A DNA stretch of 64,000 bases from Myxacorys californica WJT36-NPBG1 (GCA_019359315.1 JAHHHO010000014.1:1-64000), one strand, 5' to 3'. Counted from the first letter of the stretch, positions 1 through 9,103 are shown. Made by a program: numbers and translations. The notes: generated from the letters alone by a model not told the origin.

Positions 1-104
1 ACAAGCTCAAGCACTTTCGCCGGGTCTTTTCTCGCTTCGAGAAGACCGCCAAGAATTTTCTGAGCTTTGTTTATTTCACAGCCTTGCTGATTGAACTTCG
101 CTGA
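1..104 (+). mobile_element. C-terminal fragment of IS5-type transposase (partial)
   Basis: The frame beginning at base 3 reads without a stop to TGA at 102-104 and encodes about 33 residues ending in FTALLIELR, with HFRRVFSRFEKTAKNFL before it. That pattern (a basic KHFRR-F-RF-K stretch followed by a short hydrophobic helix and stop) is the usual end of IS5/IS4-type DDE transposases. Only the tail is in the window, so the IS continues to the left. It ends 14 bases before the aroC stop codon, so the right end of the element probably lies at or near the aroC 3' end. The family is inferred from the motif alone. Confidence 0.6.
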
Positions 105-118
105 AAGGTCAACAGAAC

Positions 119-1207
119 CTAGGACAAATCTCCGCACTGTCCGCGCTGCCGTAAGAAGTGATCGCACAATACCAACGCCACCATCGCTTCAACCATTGGC
201 ACAGCTCTCGGCAAAACGCACGGATCATGACGGCCTTTCGCTGCCAGTGTGACTTCTTCTCCATCATTCGTCACAGTACGCTGTTCTTTGCGAATCGTTG
301 CCGTTGGCTTGAAGGCAATTCGCATCACAATGTCTTCACCATTCGAGATGCCGCCTTGCACACCGCCAGAGCGATTCGTCACCGTCCGAATCGTGCCGCC
401 GTCAGAATAGAATTCGTCGTTGTGTTCGCTTCCGGTGAGCAGCGTTCCGGCAAAGCCTGAGCCGATTTCAAATCCCTTGCTCGCAGGCAGAGACATCATC
501 GCTTTCGCTAGATCGGCTTCTAATTTGTCAAACACGGGATCTCCTAAACCGACCGGAACCCGTCTTGCTACACACTCGACTACGCCACCGATCGAGTCGC
601 CCTGATTGCGAACTTGCTCGATCAAATCGATCATACGATCGCTGCACTCGGCATCCGGACACCGCACAATGTTACTTTCAACTTGATCCATCGTCACAGC
701 GCTCGAATCAATCATCGCTTCGATGTCTTTGATACGCTTGACATAGGCGATGATTTCAACATTTGCCGCTTCTTTGAGGATCTTCTTAGCGATCGCGCCT
801 GCTGCGACTCGCCCAATTGTTTCTCGTGCCGAAGATCGCCCGCCGCCCTGCCAGTTGCGAATCCCATACTTTGCGTCATAGGTTGCATCCGCATGAGACG
901 GACGGTATTTCACCGACATCTCATCGTAGTCCTGCGATCGCTGGTCTTTATTTCGTACCAACATTGCGATCGGCGTTCCCAGCGTCTTTCCTTCAAACAC
1001 GCCCGACAAAATCTCACACTGATCGGCTTCCTTGCGAGGCGTCGTAATTTTGCTCTGTCCTGGACGCCGCCGATCTAGCTCCACCTGAATCTCTTCCGCT
1101 GAAATCTCAATGAGCGGTGGGCAACCATCGATCACGACACCCACACCGCCGCCATGCGATTCTCCAAATGTGCTAATGCGAAACAGATGCCCAAATGTAC
1201 TGCCCAT
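119..1207 (-). CDS. aroC: Chorismate synthase
   Basis: This enzyme converts 5-enolpyruvylshikimate-3-phosphate to chorismate with reduced FMN, the last common step of aromatic amino-acid and quinone synthesis in the cytosol. The 362-residue protein has the normal length and the family signatures: [19 protein letters not shown] at the N-terminus, [14 protein letters not shown] near residue 105 and [13 protein letters not shown] near residue 119. The ATG at 1205-1207 gives the conserved MGSTFGHLF start. The gene reads toward the left edge and its last codons (RGQCGDLS) lie next to an IS remnant, so the extreme C-terminus may have been altered by the insertion. The next gene upstream is tRNA-Lys. 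Confidence 0.97.
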   Translation of the reverse strand: MGSTFGHLFRISTFGESHGGGVGVVIDGCPPLIEISAEEIQVELDRRRPGQSKITTPRKEADQCEILSGVFEGKTLGTPIAMLVRNKDQRSQDYDEMSVKYRPSHADATYDAKYGIRNWQGGGRSSARETIGRVAAGAIAKKILKEAANVEIIAYVKRIKDIEAMIDSSAVTMDQVESNIVRCPDAECSDRMIDLIEQVRNQGDSIGGVVECVARRVPVGLGDPVFDKLEADLAKAMMSLPASKGFEIGSGFAGTLLTGSEHNDEFYSDGGTIRTVTNRSGGVQGGISNGEDIVMRIAFKPTATIRKEQRTVTNDGEEVTLAAKGRHDPCVLPRAVPMVEAMVALVLCDHFLRQRGQCGDLS

Positions 1208-1326
1208 GAGTGTCTATGCTGAAGGGAGTCTTTCATCGTACCGGAAAAAGAATTCGTAGCCCACAAGCCGCACTGGAAAAGTTTTCCTGATGACGACAGA
1301 CAGACTACGAACTACCAGCTATTTTA

Positions 1327-1398
1327 TGGGTCGCCCGGGATTCGAACCCGGGACCAGTCGGTTAAAAGCCGAATGCTCTACCGCTGAGCTAGCGACCC
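1327..1398 (-). tRNA. tRNA-Lys (anticodon UUU)
   Basis: A 72-nt cloverleaf on the minus strand. The acceptor stem GGGTCGC pairs with GCGACCC, followed by discriminator A. The D-arm is AGCTCAGC-GGTAGAGC. The anticodon loop CTTTTAA (minus strand, 1368-1362) places TTT at 1366-1364. The T-arm is CCGGGTTCGAATCCCGG. CCA is not encoded. All stems pair perfectly. Confidence 0.97.
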
Positions 1399-1670
1399 TT
1401 GCGGTGTTTTGACCTTAACCAGAATAACACGTATCACTAGAAAGTGGAGAAAAAAGTTGAAGACTTCCAATCACGTTTCTCTCAGGACTGACGCCATTCA
1501 AGATAGCCCTCTTCATAAAGCAGGTCGTAGATCCCTCCGATCCTTTCTCCCACTCAATAAATACGCGGAGCCAAAACTCTTGTTCCTTCCTTGGACGAAT
1601 CTTTCACCAGGCAGAGGTTAGAGCAAGTGGCAATTGCTATTCTCCTGAGATCAAACAGGAGTATATTTCT

Positions 1671-2681
1671 ATGCAACTGAAGTCAATTCAGGATCAGGTT
1701 GTCGTGGTTGTTGGAGCCTCTAGCGGAATTGGGCGAGAGACAGCCCTTCAGTTTGCCAAACAGGGAGCAAAGGTCGTTGTCTCCGGTCGCAGTGAGGAGA
1801 AGCTTGCATCCTTAGTGGATGAAATTCTCAGCTTTCAAGGCGAAGTGACTCCAGTTATTGCTGATGTTGCAGAATTTGATCAGGTTAAGGCGATCGCAGA
1901 TAAAGCAGTAGAGATGTACGGTCGGCTTGACACATGGGTCCATGCGCCCGCTACCGTTGTGTTTGCCCTCTTTGAGGAAACCAAACCCGAAGAGTTTAAG
2001 CGGGTAATTGAAGTTAGCCTGTTAGGACAAGTCTATGGTGCAATGGCAGCGATCCCGCATCTGAAGCGAGAAGGACGGGGAGCATTAATTCATCTTTCGT
2101 CGATCGCGGGACTGCGATCGCTGCCACTACAAAGCTCCTACTGTTCTGCGAAACATGGAGTTGAGGGCTTTCTAGAGTCGCTGCGGGTAGAGTTGCAGCA
2201 TGAAGGCATTCCGATCAGCGTCACCAGCATCAGACCTTCGGTGATTAATACACCCTTTTGGGACAACGCCTTAACGCGCTTAGGCGTACAGCCTGCCGGG
2301 ATCCCGCCCTATTATGATCCCAGGCTGGTTACGGATGCAATTCTCTACACGGCAACTCATTCCACCCGCGATTTCTTTGTGGGTGATTCTGCTAGAGTGC
2401 TGGATTTCTTGCAGAAGCTTTCACCTTCGCTTGTGGATGCGCTATTGCTCCAGATTGGCTTTCCGCTTCAGCAAACCAAGGAGCCTAAGTCTGAAGATGA
2501 TCCAAACAACCTGTATGAGCCTGTGTTGAGCGATACCAGAGTGGATGGAGACTTTAACAACATGGTTATTCCTAGCGTTTTGGATTGGGTGGATAAGAAT
2601 CCCGTGTTGAAGTGGGGAGCGATCGCCACTGTTGCAGCCGCCTTTGCAGTCACACAAGGAATGAGGGACAGCTCTAAATGA
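1671..2681 (+). CDS. Short-chain dehydrogenase/reductase with C-terminal membrane anchor
   Basis: A classical SDR of 336 residues. The NAD(P)-binding glycine motif GASSGIG is at about residue 15, HLSSIAG precedes the active site, and YCSAKHG supplies the Tyr-x3-Lys pair near residue 158. An extension beyond the usual 250 residues ends in a hydrophobic stretch (WGAIATVAAAFAVTQG), suggesting a single membrane or granule anchor. The ATG at 1671 follows AGGAG by 10 bases. The stop overlaps the phaE start by 4 bases (ATGA), so the two are probably translationally coupled. Its place at the head of a PHB locus suggests a role in acyl-CoA or lipid reduction, but the substrate is unknown. Confidence 0.85.
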   Translation: MQLKSIQDQVVVVVGASSGIGRETALQFAKQGAKVVVSGRSEEKLASLVDEILSFQGEVTPVIADVAEFDQVKAIADKAVEMYGRLDTWVHAPATVVFALFEETKPEEFKRVIEVSLLGQVYGAMAAIPHLKREGRGALIHLSSIAGLRSLPLQSSYCSAKHGVEGFLESLRVELQHEGIPISVTSIRPSVINTPFWDNALTRLGVQPAGIPPYYDPRLVTDAILYTATHSTRDFFVGDSARVLDFLQKLSPSLVDALLLQIGFPLQQTKEPKSEDDPNNLYEPVLSDTRVDGDFNNMVIPSVLDWVDKNPVLKWGAIATVAAAFAVTQGMRDSSK

Positions 2682-3175
2682 ATCATTTTTTGCAAAGTCC
2701 CCACCTTGGATATACCCGCGAGTTCAACCACAAACTATTTCAAAGCCTAGAAGCATGGTTTAACTTACAGCACGCAAGTTTTGATTACCAGCTTGTGCTA
2801 TTGGAGGTTTGGCTCAAAACTGTTGAGGAGTTTCTGCGCGTGTTACTATCCCTGGCTGAAACGGGAGAAACAATTCAGCATTGGCAGCAATTTTTACAGG
2901 TGTGGAGTCAACTGTTCGATCGCGCGTTTGCCCAAGCGTTTCAATCAGAACATCCGCTTCAGGTTCGAGGAAAGTTTTTAGATGCAGCCATAACCTTTAG
3001 AAAACAACAGCAACAATTGATGGAAGTGCTTCTAAAGGGGAACGATCTCCCTACTCGCAGCGAAGTAGACGAAATTCACCGCAGTATCTATGAGTTGCGT
3101 AAGGAAGTGAAGAGCCTCAAACAAGCCTTTATGGAGTCGCAGAAGGAGCGCGATCAAGAACAGGAGGACATTTAA
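2678..3175 (+). CDS. phaE: PHA synthase subunit PhaE, class III, short form
   Basis: PhaE is the non-catalytic partner of class III polyhydroxyalkanoate synthase. The diagnostic C-terminal block LPTRSEVDEIHRSIYELRKE followed by VKSLKQAF is present at about residues 125-153. The N-terminal part is helical and rich in Gln, Leu and Trp. The protein has only 165 residues, about half of the roughly 330 known for Synechocystis PhaE, so it lacks much of the N-terminal region. The start overlaps the SDR stop by 4 bases. phaC follows after a gap of 421 bases holding a decayed gene, unlike the tight phaEC pairs of other cyanobacteria. Confidence 0.85.
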   Translation: MNHFLQSPHLGYTREFNHKLFQSLEAWFNLQHASFDYQLVLLEVWLKTVEEFLRVLLSLAETGETIQHWQQFLQVWSQLFDRAFAQAFQSEHPLQVRGKFLDAAITFRKQQQQLMEVLLKGNDLPTRSEVDEIHRSIYELRKEVKSLKQAFMESQKERDQEQEDI

Positions 3176-3189
3176 CCATGCAGAACTTG

Positions 3190-3579
3190 AGGTTTTGAAG
3201 TCTGTATTTTTGACGAAATCAGTCATTCCTGTGCTGAGGGTTCAGCGTTGTTCTCCGCTGGTTCTTGGCCGCGCAATTTTCTAAATGATCAGCCGCTCGT
3301 CAATTTTGAATACTCACAACTGTTTTCTGGGTTAGTATTTTTCATTGACGTTGCTTACTGATGGGTTAGCAATGACATTTCTAATAATCGCGGGATCATC
3401 AAATTTGGAATTTGTGTTCAATCTTTAGTTTTTGCGCTCCTGGCTTATCACACTCTAATGGAAACATCCACCCACTGTATTTAATTCCAGGAACTATTGA
3501 CCTGGTCTTTGCGATTCTCTACAGTGTGTTTCTGTTTTTATATTCCAACAATCAAGGTGAACCCGCTTTGGAACTATAG
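3190..3579 (+). pseudogene. Decayed gene for a small membrane protein between phaE and phaC
   Basis: No intact frame spans this 420-base gap, but joined frames give protein-like sequence. One frame reads EVLKSVFLTKSVIPVLR (from about 3190). Another reads GLVFFIDVAY, an in-frame TGA, then NNRGIIKFGICVQSLVFALL and AYHTLM. A third continues YLIPGTIDLVFAILYSVFLF with LYSNNQGEPALEL and stops at 3577-3579. The pieces run in order along the plus strand and predict several membrane helices. At least one internal stop and two frameshifts are needed to join them. The product is not identified; a small integral membrane protein is the best description. Confidence 0.5.
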
Positions 3580-3596
3580 TTTGTGAAATACAATTT

Positions 3597-4667
3597 ATGA
3601 AATACCCCTTTGCCAATGACTTAGAGTCAATTGAAAAACTAACCCAGGGAGCCGCAATCTTCGGCAAACTGCGCGAGGAAGATATTCAGGTTGGGGTAAC
3701 TCCCAAAGAAGTGATTTATCAGGAAGATAAAGTCACGCTCTATCGCTTCACGCCCTCGGTTGAACATTCACTAAGCATCCCCATTCTCATTGTTTATGCG
3801 TTGGTCAATCGTCCCTATATTGTTGATTTGCAACCGGATAGATCGCTGGTTGCAGATTTACTAAAACTCGGCTTGGATGTTTATTTGATCGACTGGGGCT
3901 ATGTAAGTCGAGCCGATCGCTGGTTGACTCTGGACGATTACATCAACGGTTATCTCAATCGCTGTATTGATGTTGTCTGCGATCGCCTGAGCATTGAGCA
4001 AATCAATCTGTTAGGCATTTGTCAGGGTGGAGTATTTAGCCTTTGCTACAGTGCCCTTTTTCCTAAGAAAGTGAAAACGCTGATTACGATGGTAACTCCC
4101 GTTGATTTTCACGTTCAGGAGGGACTGCTCAATCTTTGGAGCGGATGCACATTAGCGACAAAAGCGTTTGATGTGGATTTGATGGTGGATACACTGGGCA
4201 ACATTCCCGGTGAATTTCTAAATCTTGAATTTTTGATGCTCAAACCATTTCAGCTTGGCATTGAAAAGTACGTCGGTTTAGCAGAAATTGCTGATCGTGA
4301 AGACAAATTGCTAAACTTCCTGCGGATGGAAAAATGGATTTTTGATAGTCCCGATCAGGCTGGGGAAGCTTATCGTCAGTTCATCAAAGATTTTTACCAA
4401 GACAATAAATTGATTCGCGGATCGCTCGACATCGGCGGTCAACGAGTGAATTTGCAGAACATTCAAATCCCTGTTCTAAACATTTATGCAGAACACGATC
4501 ATCTCGTTCCACCTCAATCTTCGATCGCACTTGAGCAATACATTGGTAGCGAAGACTATACAGTGCGATCCTTCCTAACCGGACACATTGGCATGTATGT
4601 CAGCAGCAAAGTAAAACAGGATTTACCACCTACGATCGCGAACTGGCTAAAAGCGAGAATTAGATAA
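3597..4667 (+). CDS. phaC: Poly(3-hydroxyalkanoate) synthase subunit PhaC, class III
   Basis: This is the catalytic subunit that polymerises (R)-3-hydroxybutyryl-CoA into PHB at the granule surface together with PhaE. The 356-residue length is typical of class III. The lipase-like box is GICQGG with nucleophile Cys142. The remaining triad residues are Asp301 in AEHDHLVPP and His330 in LTGHIGMY. The ATG at 3597 gives the normal N-terminus. A rho-independent terminator lies about 240 bases downstream. Confidence 0.95.
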   Translation: MKYPFANDLESIEKLTQGAAIFGKLREEDIQVGVTPKEVIYQEDKVTLYRFTPSVEHSLSIPILIVYALVNRPYIVDLQPDRSLVADLLKLGLDVYLIDWGYVSRADRWLTLDDYINGYLNRCIDVVCDRLSIEQINLLGICQGGVFSLCYSALFPKKVKTLITMVTPVDFHVQEGLLNLWSGCTLATKAFDVDLMVDTLGNIPGEFLNLEFLMLKPFQLGIEKYVGLAEIADREDKLLNFLRMEKWIFDSPDQAGEAYRQFIKDFYQDNKLIRGSLDIGGQRVNLQNIQIPVLNIYAEHDHLVPPQSSIALEQYIGSEDYTVRSFLTGHIGMYVSSKVKQDLPPTIANWLKARIR

Positions 4668-4907
4668 GGCATCATAAAGCATCAAGAAAGAATTAGTTGC
4701 AGTAACTTTGAACACATTAAAAAGGTATTCTTAGCAACATATCAATGTATTGTTAGAAACAAAAATTCCTAATGTTTGGCTCTTTCATTAGGTAGATGAT
4801 TGGGGAGAATAACCAGACTAATCTTTAACTTATGAATTATTGGCGAAATTCAAACTTTAAGGAAAGATAATGCAGAGTTTTCTTTACAGGCTATTCAAGT
4901 ATAAAAG

Positions 4908-4940
4908 AGCTCCCCAAGACCGTTTCCTGGGGGCTTTTTT
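4908..4940 (+). terminator. Rho-independent terminator downstream of phaC
   Basis: AGCTCCCCA pairs with TGGGGGCT (eight pairs, one bulged T) and is followed by six T residues. It lies between phaC and the convergent phasin gene and fits termination of plus-strand pha transcription. Confidence 0.7.
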
Positions 4941-4963
4941 ATACTTGGATTTGGCTATTTCAC

Positions 4964-5227
4964 CTACTTGCTTCGCAGCATATTGAAGTAATTTTGCCAA
5001 AGTTGCCTCTGAGATTCGAGCGAAAGATGAGTTACACGAGCTTGAAATTCTAGAGAACTGGTTACAACTTGTTCTTGGAAATTCACAGCATTATCAAAGT
5101 TCTCACGCATATCTTGTCTAGTGGAATCTTGCATCCCCGGCATAGCAGAAGTCCAGCTTTTGAAAAGCTGTCTTTGAGTTTCGCTGACTTGAGCCAAAAA
5201 CTGCTCAAAATTGTTAGACCAATCCAT
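4964..5227 (-). CDS. phaP: Small cyanobacterial phasin (PhaP-like)
   Basis: An 87-residue helical, amphipathic, Gln-rich protein with no signal peptide or Cys. The sequence (MDWSNNFEQFLAQVSETQ, FDNAVNFQEQVVTSSLEFQ, LSLESQRQLWQNYFNMLR) matches the pattern of small cyanobacterial phasins that coat PHB granules and control granule number and size. The assignment rests on that pattern plus its place between phaC and phaA. It is divergent from phaA, with a shared intergenic region of about 190 bases. Confidence 0.7.
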   Translation of the reverse strand: MDWSNNFEQFLAQVSETQRQLFKSWTSAMPGMQDSTRQDMRENFDNAVNFQEQVVTSSLEFQARVTHLSLESQRQLWQNYFNMLRSK

Positions 5228-5418
5228 TGAAATCTCTCCTTTTGCTAATTAACTAATGCTAACTGCTCAATTTACAACCATACTCAATAGTAACCAATAT
5301 TCAGCAATGTTTTCGGATGTATGAAATTCATAATTTGCTGATTTTGTTTACTCAAAAATTTTGAGAATAAGCACCTTGAAGTCAGTTTTAATCATGTTTT
5401 AACAGTAGGGAAAAGTGA

Positions 5419-6609
5419 ATGCAAGAAGCTTATATCGTGTCAGCAGTGCGGACACCTCTCGGTCGCTTTGGAGGAGTGTTGGCAGGGTTTTCTCCGGTGG
5501 ATTTGGGCGCGATCGCCATGCAAGCTGCACTAGAGCGATCGGGTGTACCCAAAGAAGCGTTGGACTTATACATCCTCGGCAACGTGCTAAGAGCCGGACA
5601 CGGGCAGTCTTTGCCGCGTCAGGCAGCTTTTAAAGCGGGGATTCCAGACACCGTTAATGGGTATGCCGTTGATATGGTCTGCTCATCGGGCATGATGAGC
5701 GTCATTAACGCTGCGGCTACCATTCGTTCTGGAGAAGCGGAGATTGTTTTGGCTGGCGGCATGGAATCGATGTCTCAAACGGGTTTCTTTTTGTCACACC
5801 GCGCCCGTTGGGGATACAAATCGCTGCTGGGATCACCCGAACAAGTCACCGATATTTTGCTCTACGATGGGCTTACCGATCCCACCACTGCCGAAACGAT
5901 GGGCACGCAGGCAGAACGTTTGGCTGCTACCTACCAGGTGACACGGGCTGATCTCGATGACGTTGCCCTCAACTCACAGCAACGAGCCGCGATCGCTACT
6001 GACAAAGGCTGGTTTCAGTCTGAAATCGTTCCCGTCGAGATTGCTGGGAAGAAGGGGACACAAGTGATTGATCGAGATGAAGGAATTCGCTCAGAAACGA
6101 CGTTAGAAAGTCTCGCAAAACTTAAACCTGCCTTTCAAGACGATGGTGTATTCACCGCAGGCAACAGCAGCCAAATTTCAGATGGAGCCGCTGCGCTAGT
6201 TTTGGCAAGTCGATCGGCAGTAGAGCGGTATGGGCTTAAGCCCATTGCCCGCTTCGTCAGCGGAGCGTGGGTTGGGGGAGAATCGTGGCGGTTTCCAGAA
6301 GTTCCTATTCTGGCAGTTAATAAACTGCTGAACAAACTCAACCTGAGAATTTACGATTTTGACTTGTTCGAGAATAATGAAGCGTTTGCCCTCAGCAGCG
6401 TTTTGTTTCATCGCAAATTGGGCATTCCCTACGAAAAATTAAATGTATACGGGGGCGCGATCGCACTCGGACATCCAATCGGCGCATCCGGAGCCCGCAT
6501 TATCGTCACTCTGCTGAATGCACTGCAACAGCAAAACGGACAGATGGGCTTAGCGGCAGTTTGCCACGGGACAGGCGGAGGAACTGCGATCGCGATTGAA
6601 CGCCTTTAG
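5419..6609 (+). CDS. phaA: Acetyl-CoA acetyltransferase (beta-ketothiolase)
   Basis: Condenses two acetyl-CoA to acetoacetyl-CoA, the first step of PHB synthesis. The 396-residue biosynthetic thiolase has all family signatures: VCSSGM with acyl-enzyme Cys88, NEAFA near residue 316, the GGAIALGHPIGASGAR block with the catalytic His near residue 350, and the C-terminal CHGTGGG with the second catalytic Cys. The ATG at 5419 follows AGGGAAAAGTGA. phaB begins about 50 bases downstream in the same direction, consistent with a phaAB operon. Confidence 0.96.
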   Translation: MQEAYIVSAVRTPLGRFGGVLAGFSPVDLGAIAMQAALERSGVPKEALDLYILGNVLRAGHGQSLPRQAAFKAGIPDTVNGYAVDMVCSSGMMSVINAAATIRSGEAEIVLAGGMESMSQTGFFLSHRARWGYKSLLGSPEQVTDILLYDGLTDPTTAETMGTQAERLAATYQVTRADLDDVALNSQQRAAIATDKGWFQSEIVPVEIAGKKGTQVIDRDEGIRSETTLESLAKLKPAFQDDGVFTAGNSSQISDGAAALVLASRSAVERYGLKPIARFVSGAWVGGESWRFPEVPILAVNKLLNKLNLRIYDFDLFENNEAFALSSVLFHRKLGIPYEKLNVYGGAIALGHPIGASGARIIVTLLNALQQQNGQMGLAAVCHGTGGGTAIAIERL

Positions 6610-6610
6610 T

Positions 6611-6650
6611 CTGCAATCAACAACCTGCAATCAACAATCTGCAATCAAGG
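6611..6650 (+). repeat. Three tandem copies of a 14-bp unit between phaA and phaB
   Basis: CTGCAATCAACAAC, CTGCAATCAACAAT and the partial CTGCAATCAAGG follow one another directly after the phaA stop. They occupy most of the phaA-phaB spacer. Confidence 0.8.
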
Positions 6651-6661
6651 ACGTTGGCTGG

Positions 6662-7384
6662 ATGAAATCATTAGGACTGGAAGACAAAGTGGTGCTTGTT
6701 ACAGGTGGCAACCGGGGTATCGGAGCCGCGATCGTTCACGTGTTACAGGAGTTAGGAGCCAATGTTGCTTACACCTATCGCAGTGAACCTGATCTCTCCA
6801 CTGGAGCGTTGGCAATTCAAGCAGATGTCACCGACAAAGATGCAATGGCAACAGCCGTAGAGCAAGTCGAGCAAAAATTAGGAACCGTTTACGGAGTTGT
6901 TGCCAATGCTGGAATCACCCGCGATAACTTCTTTCAAAAGCTGACTAGCGAGGATTGGGATGTGGTGCTCGATACAAACTTAAAAGGGGTTTATCACGCC
7001 TTCTTGCCTGTGATTCCTAAGTTATATGAGCAGGGTGAAGGCGCCCTAGTTTCCATCACGTCCATTTCTGGTGAACGGGGAAATCTTGGTCAAACGAACT
7101 ATTCAGCCTCTAAGTCGGCTTTGATTGGCTTCACCAAATCGCTAGCGAGAGAAGCCGCGAGATATGGAGTCCGGGTCAATGCAGTTTCACCGGGATTCAT
7201 TGAAACAGAGATGGTTCAGGCGATCCCAGATAAGCTCAAAGACCGGATTGTGTCTGAAATTCCGCTCCGTCGCTTTGGCAAACCGGAAGAGATTGCTTGG
7301 GCAGTAGCATTCTTGCTTTCACCCATCACGAGTAGTTACATTACGGGGGAGGTGCTGCGGGTGAATGGTGCTCATCACACTTGA
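6662..7384 (+). CDS. phaB: Acetoacetyl-CoA reductase (SDR)
   Basis: An NADPH-dependent SDR that reduces acetoacetyl-CoA to (R)-3-hydroxybutyryl-CoA. Features are GGNRGIG near residue 15, NAG near residue 85, the Ser-Tyr-Lys catalytic set in SITSISGE and YSASKSA, and the PGFIETEM loop. An ATG at 6662 gives the family start MKSLGLEDKVVLVTGG and 240 residues. A longer frame from 6596 would start inside phaA and read through the 14-bp tandem repeats, so I reject it. Context right after phaA supports the PHB role over fatty-acid FabG. Confidence 0.92.
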   Translation: MKSLGLEDKVVLVTGGNRGIGAAIVHVLQELGANVAYTYRSEPDLSTGALAIQADVTDKDAMATAVEQVEQKLGTVYGVVANAGITRDNFFQKLTSEDWDVVLDTNLKGVYHAFLPVIPKLYEQGEGALVSITSISGERGNLGQTNYSASKSALIGFTKSLAREAARYGVRVNAVSPGFIETEMVQAIPDKLKDRIVSEIPLRRFGKPEEIAWAVAFLLSPITSSYITGEVLRVNGAHHT

Positions 7385-7561
7385 TGCCAAATTCGATACT
7401 AAATTTATGTTGCATTGCCACGGCTCCTCGATCACCCCTAAACCCCTGAGAGGGGAACTGAACCTCCGCTCTTACTTCCCTTTCCCCCACTTTTACTCCT
7501 CCTTTTTAAGGCGTTGGGGGATTATCCCCAAGCATCTGTAGCAGGTATCAATTGATTTGGT

Positions 7562-8455
7562 ATGAAGTGTGATGAGATTGGTGTAATTGAAAACTACAAT
7601 AAACCGAAGATGATAGTTCAAGAACAGCGAATCAATTTAAACGGGCTTTCGATCCGATACTTTCAAAGTGGAAATGAAGGCTTACCGCTTGTGTTATTTC
7701 ATGGAACGGGTGAGAGTGCACTGGACTGGTCATGGGTGCTGCCCAAGCTAGGCGAAAAGTATCGTGTTTATGCACCTGATTTTCCTGGTAATGGTGAAAG
7801 TGCAAAACCGATCCGAGACTATTCCGTCGAATTCCTCACCCAGTTTGCTACTGATTTTCTCAAGGCGATCGCAGTCGATCGTGCCGTATTAGCTGGGAAC
7901 TCGTTCGGTGGTTTGATTGCCATGCAGCTTGCCCTCCTCCATCCTGCACAAATTGCTGGCTTAGTTCTAATTGATAGCAGTGGGCTGGGTGAAGCGGTTA
8001 ATCCATTGCTGTCTTCCTTGACCCTGCCTGTCTATGGTGAAATTGGCGTTGCCGGATGCCGCACACCCGTTGGCGCGGTGATGCGATCGCGATCGCGAGC
8101 TGCCTTACAATTTGCCCACCCTGAGCAGATCCCCGTCGAGTGGTATGCCGAACAAGAGTCTCTGGCACAGACCTCTGGCTTTTTGGAAGCCACGTTGTCG
8201 TCACTCCGCGCCCAACTTAACCCAATTGGACAACGTAGCGTGATGGTTGATTCACTTCCGCAGTTACAAATGCCAACATTGCTGGTCTGGGGAGCAGATG
8301 ATTTGATCTTTCCCAAAACGCAGGCTGAAGCGGCTGTGAATCATTTACAGCAAGGATATTTGAGCATTATCCCTGATTGTGGTCACATTCCCCATTTGGA
8401 GCAGCCCGATCGCTTCGTCACAGTACTAGATGAATTTCTCAACAAAATTTCCTAG
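7562..8455 (+). CDS. Alpha/beta hydrolase
   Basis: A 297-residue alpha/beta-fold hydrolase. HGTGESALDW forms the oxyanion-hole region, AGNSFGG is the nucleophile elbow with Ser, GADDLIF carries the acid and DCGHIPHLEQP the histidine. There is no signal peptide, so it is cytosolic. Substrate unknown. An alternative start at 7610 (MIVQEQRINL) would remove 16 poorly conserved residues. It lies 177 bases after phaB with no obvious promoter or terminator between, so a link to PHB metabolism is possible but unproven. Confidence 0.85.
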   Translation: MKCDEIGVIENYNKPKMIVQEQRINLNGLSIRYFQSGNEGLPLVLFHGTGESALDWSWVLPKLGEKYRVYAPDFPGNGESAKPIRDYSVEFLTQFATDFLKAIAVDRAVLAGNSFGGLIAMQLALLHPAQIAGLVLIDSSGLGEAVNPLLSSLTLPVYGEIGVAGCRTPVGAVMRSRSRAALQFAHPEQIPVEWYAEQESLAQTSGFLEATLSSLRAQLNPIGQRSVMVDSLPQLQMPTLLVWGADDLIFPKTQAEAAVNHLQQGYLSIIPDCGHIPHLEQPDRFVTVLDEFLNKIS

Positions 8456-8498
8456 AGTTAATACCAACTTAGAAGGCAAGGGTGACAGATTTAGAAAG

Positions 8499-8523
8499 GT
8501 GGGGCGAACTTTGTTTGCCCCAC
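8499..8523. terminator. Hairpin between convergent genes
   Basis: GTGGGGC pairs with GCCCCAC around an 11-base loop. It lies between the 3' ends of the hydrolase (plus) and the VKOR-like gene (minus). There is no T-run, so function as a terminator is inferred from position. Confidence 0.4.
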
Positions 8524-8566
8524 CCGCCTGTAGTCATCATTCTTTTAATAGGATTAGATTAATTTC

Positions 8567-9103
8567 TTACCGAGCACCACTGGCTGATTCGGTATTCTCT
8601 CCTGACTGACCCAACAGAGTCTGAACGGCAGTTAATACCTCAGGTACTGCCAGCGCCAGGGATGCAAACGAACAAAGCGTTGCGACTTGGCAGTATTCAC
8701 AGAACGCTTTGTTTTCACTCCATTCTTCACCAGCCAATTCAGTAGAAGCAACACAGTCAACCAAAAGCTTGGCACCCATTGCGATCGGAATCAGTGGGCT
8801 TTCGCGGGCGCGGTTTTGCCCCCCGGTTGAGGTCAGCCATGCCGTGATGCCATAGTTGATGACCATTAATGGACCATCTGGAGTATTGAGCCGACTGTAA
8901 GCATAGTTGGAAGCATCAACGCGATCGGAATCAACAAACGGGATGGGCAGATCAGGTAGTTCTTTTAAGACTCCGGTTTGGTAGAGCGAGACGATTTGTC
9001 CCATTGATGCCCCAAGCAGCGACAGCCCCATAATCCACCGACGGCGCTGTAAGGCAGGGCTATCTCCTTCACGGAGTTCTTTGCTCAGTTGTTGCGGTTT
9101 CAT
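8567..9103 (-). CDS. Vitamin K epoxide reductase-like membrane protein
   Basis: A 178-residue protein with a basic N-terminus, a hydrophobic helix (WIMGLSLLGASMGQIVSLY), a central polar loop and two further hydrophobic segments. The motif FCEYCQVATLCS near residue 135 provides a CxxC next to a helix, as in VKOR proteins that reoxidise disulfide-forming partners using quinone. Cys near residue 116 could be a second redox residue. The protein is shorter than cyanobacterial VKOR-thioredoxin fusions and has no thioredoxin domain. Family assignment is by motif and topology and is moderately sure. Confidence 0.55.
   Translation of the reverse strand: MKPQQLSKELREGDSPALQRRRWIMGLSLLGASMGQIVSLYQTGVLKELPDLPIPFVDSDRVDASNYAYSRLNTPDGPLMVINYGITAWLTSTGGQNRARESPLIPIAMGAKLLVDCVASTELAGEEWSENKAFCEYCQVATLCSFASLALAVPEVLTAVQTLLGQSGENTESASGAR

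Noticed and set aside
1409-1621. 70-codon frame between tRNA-Lys and the SDR gene
   Set aside because: Basic, low-complexity, no family and no ribosome site; likely chance.
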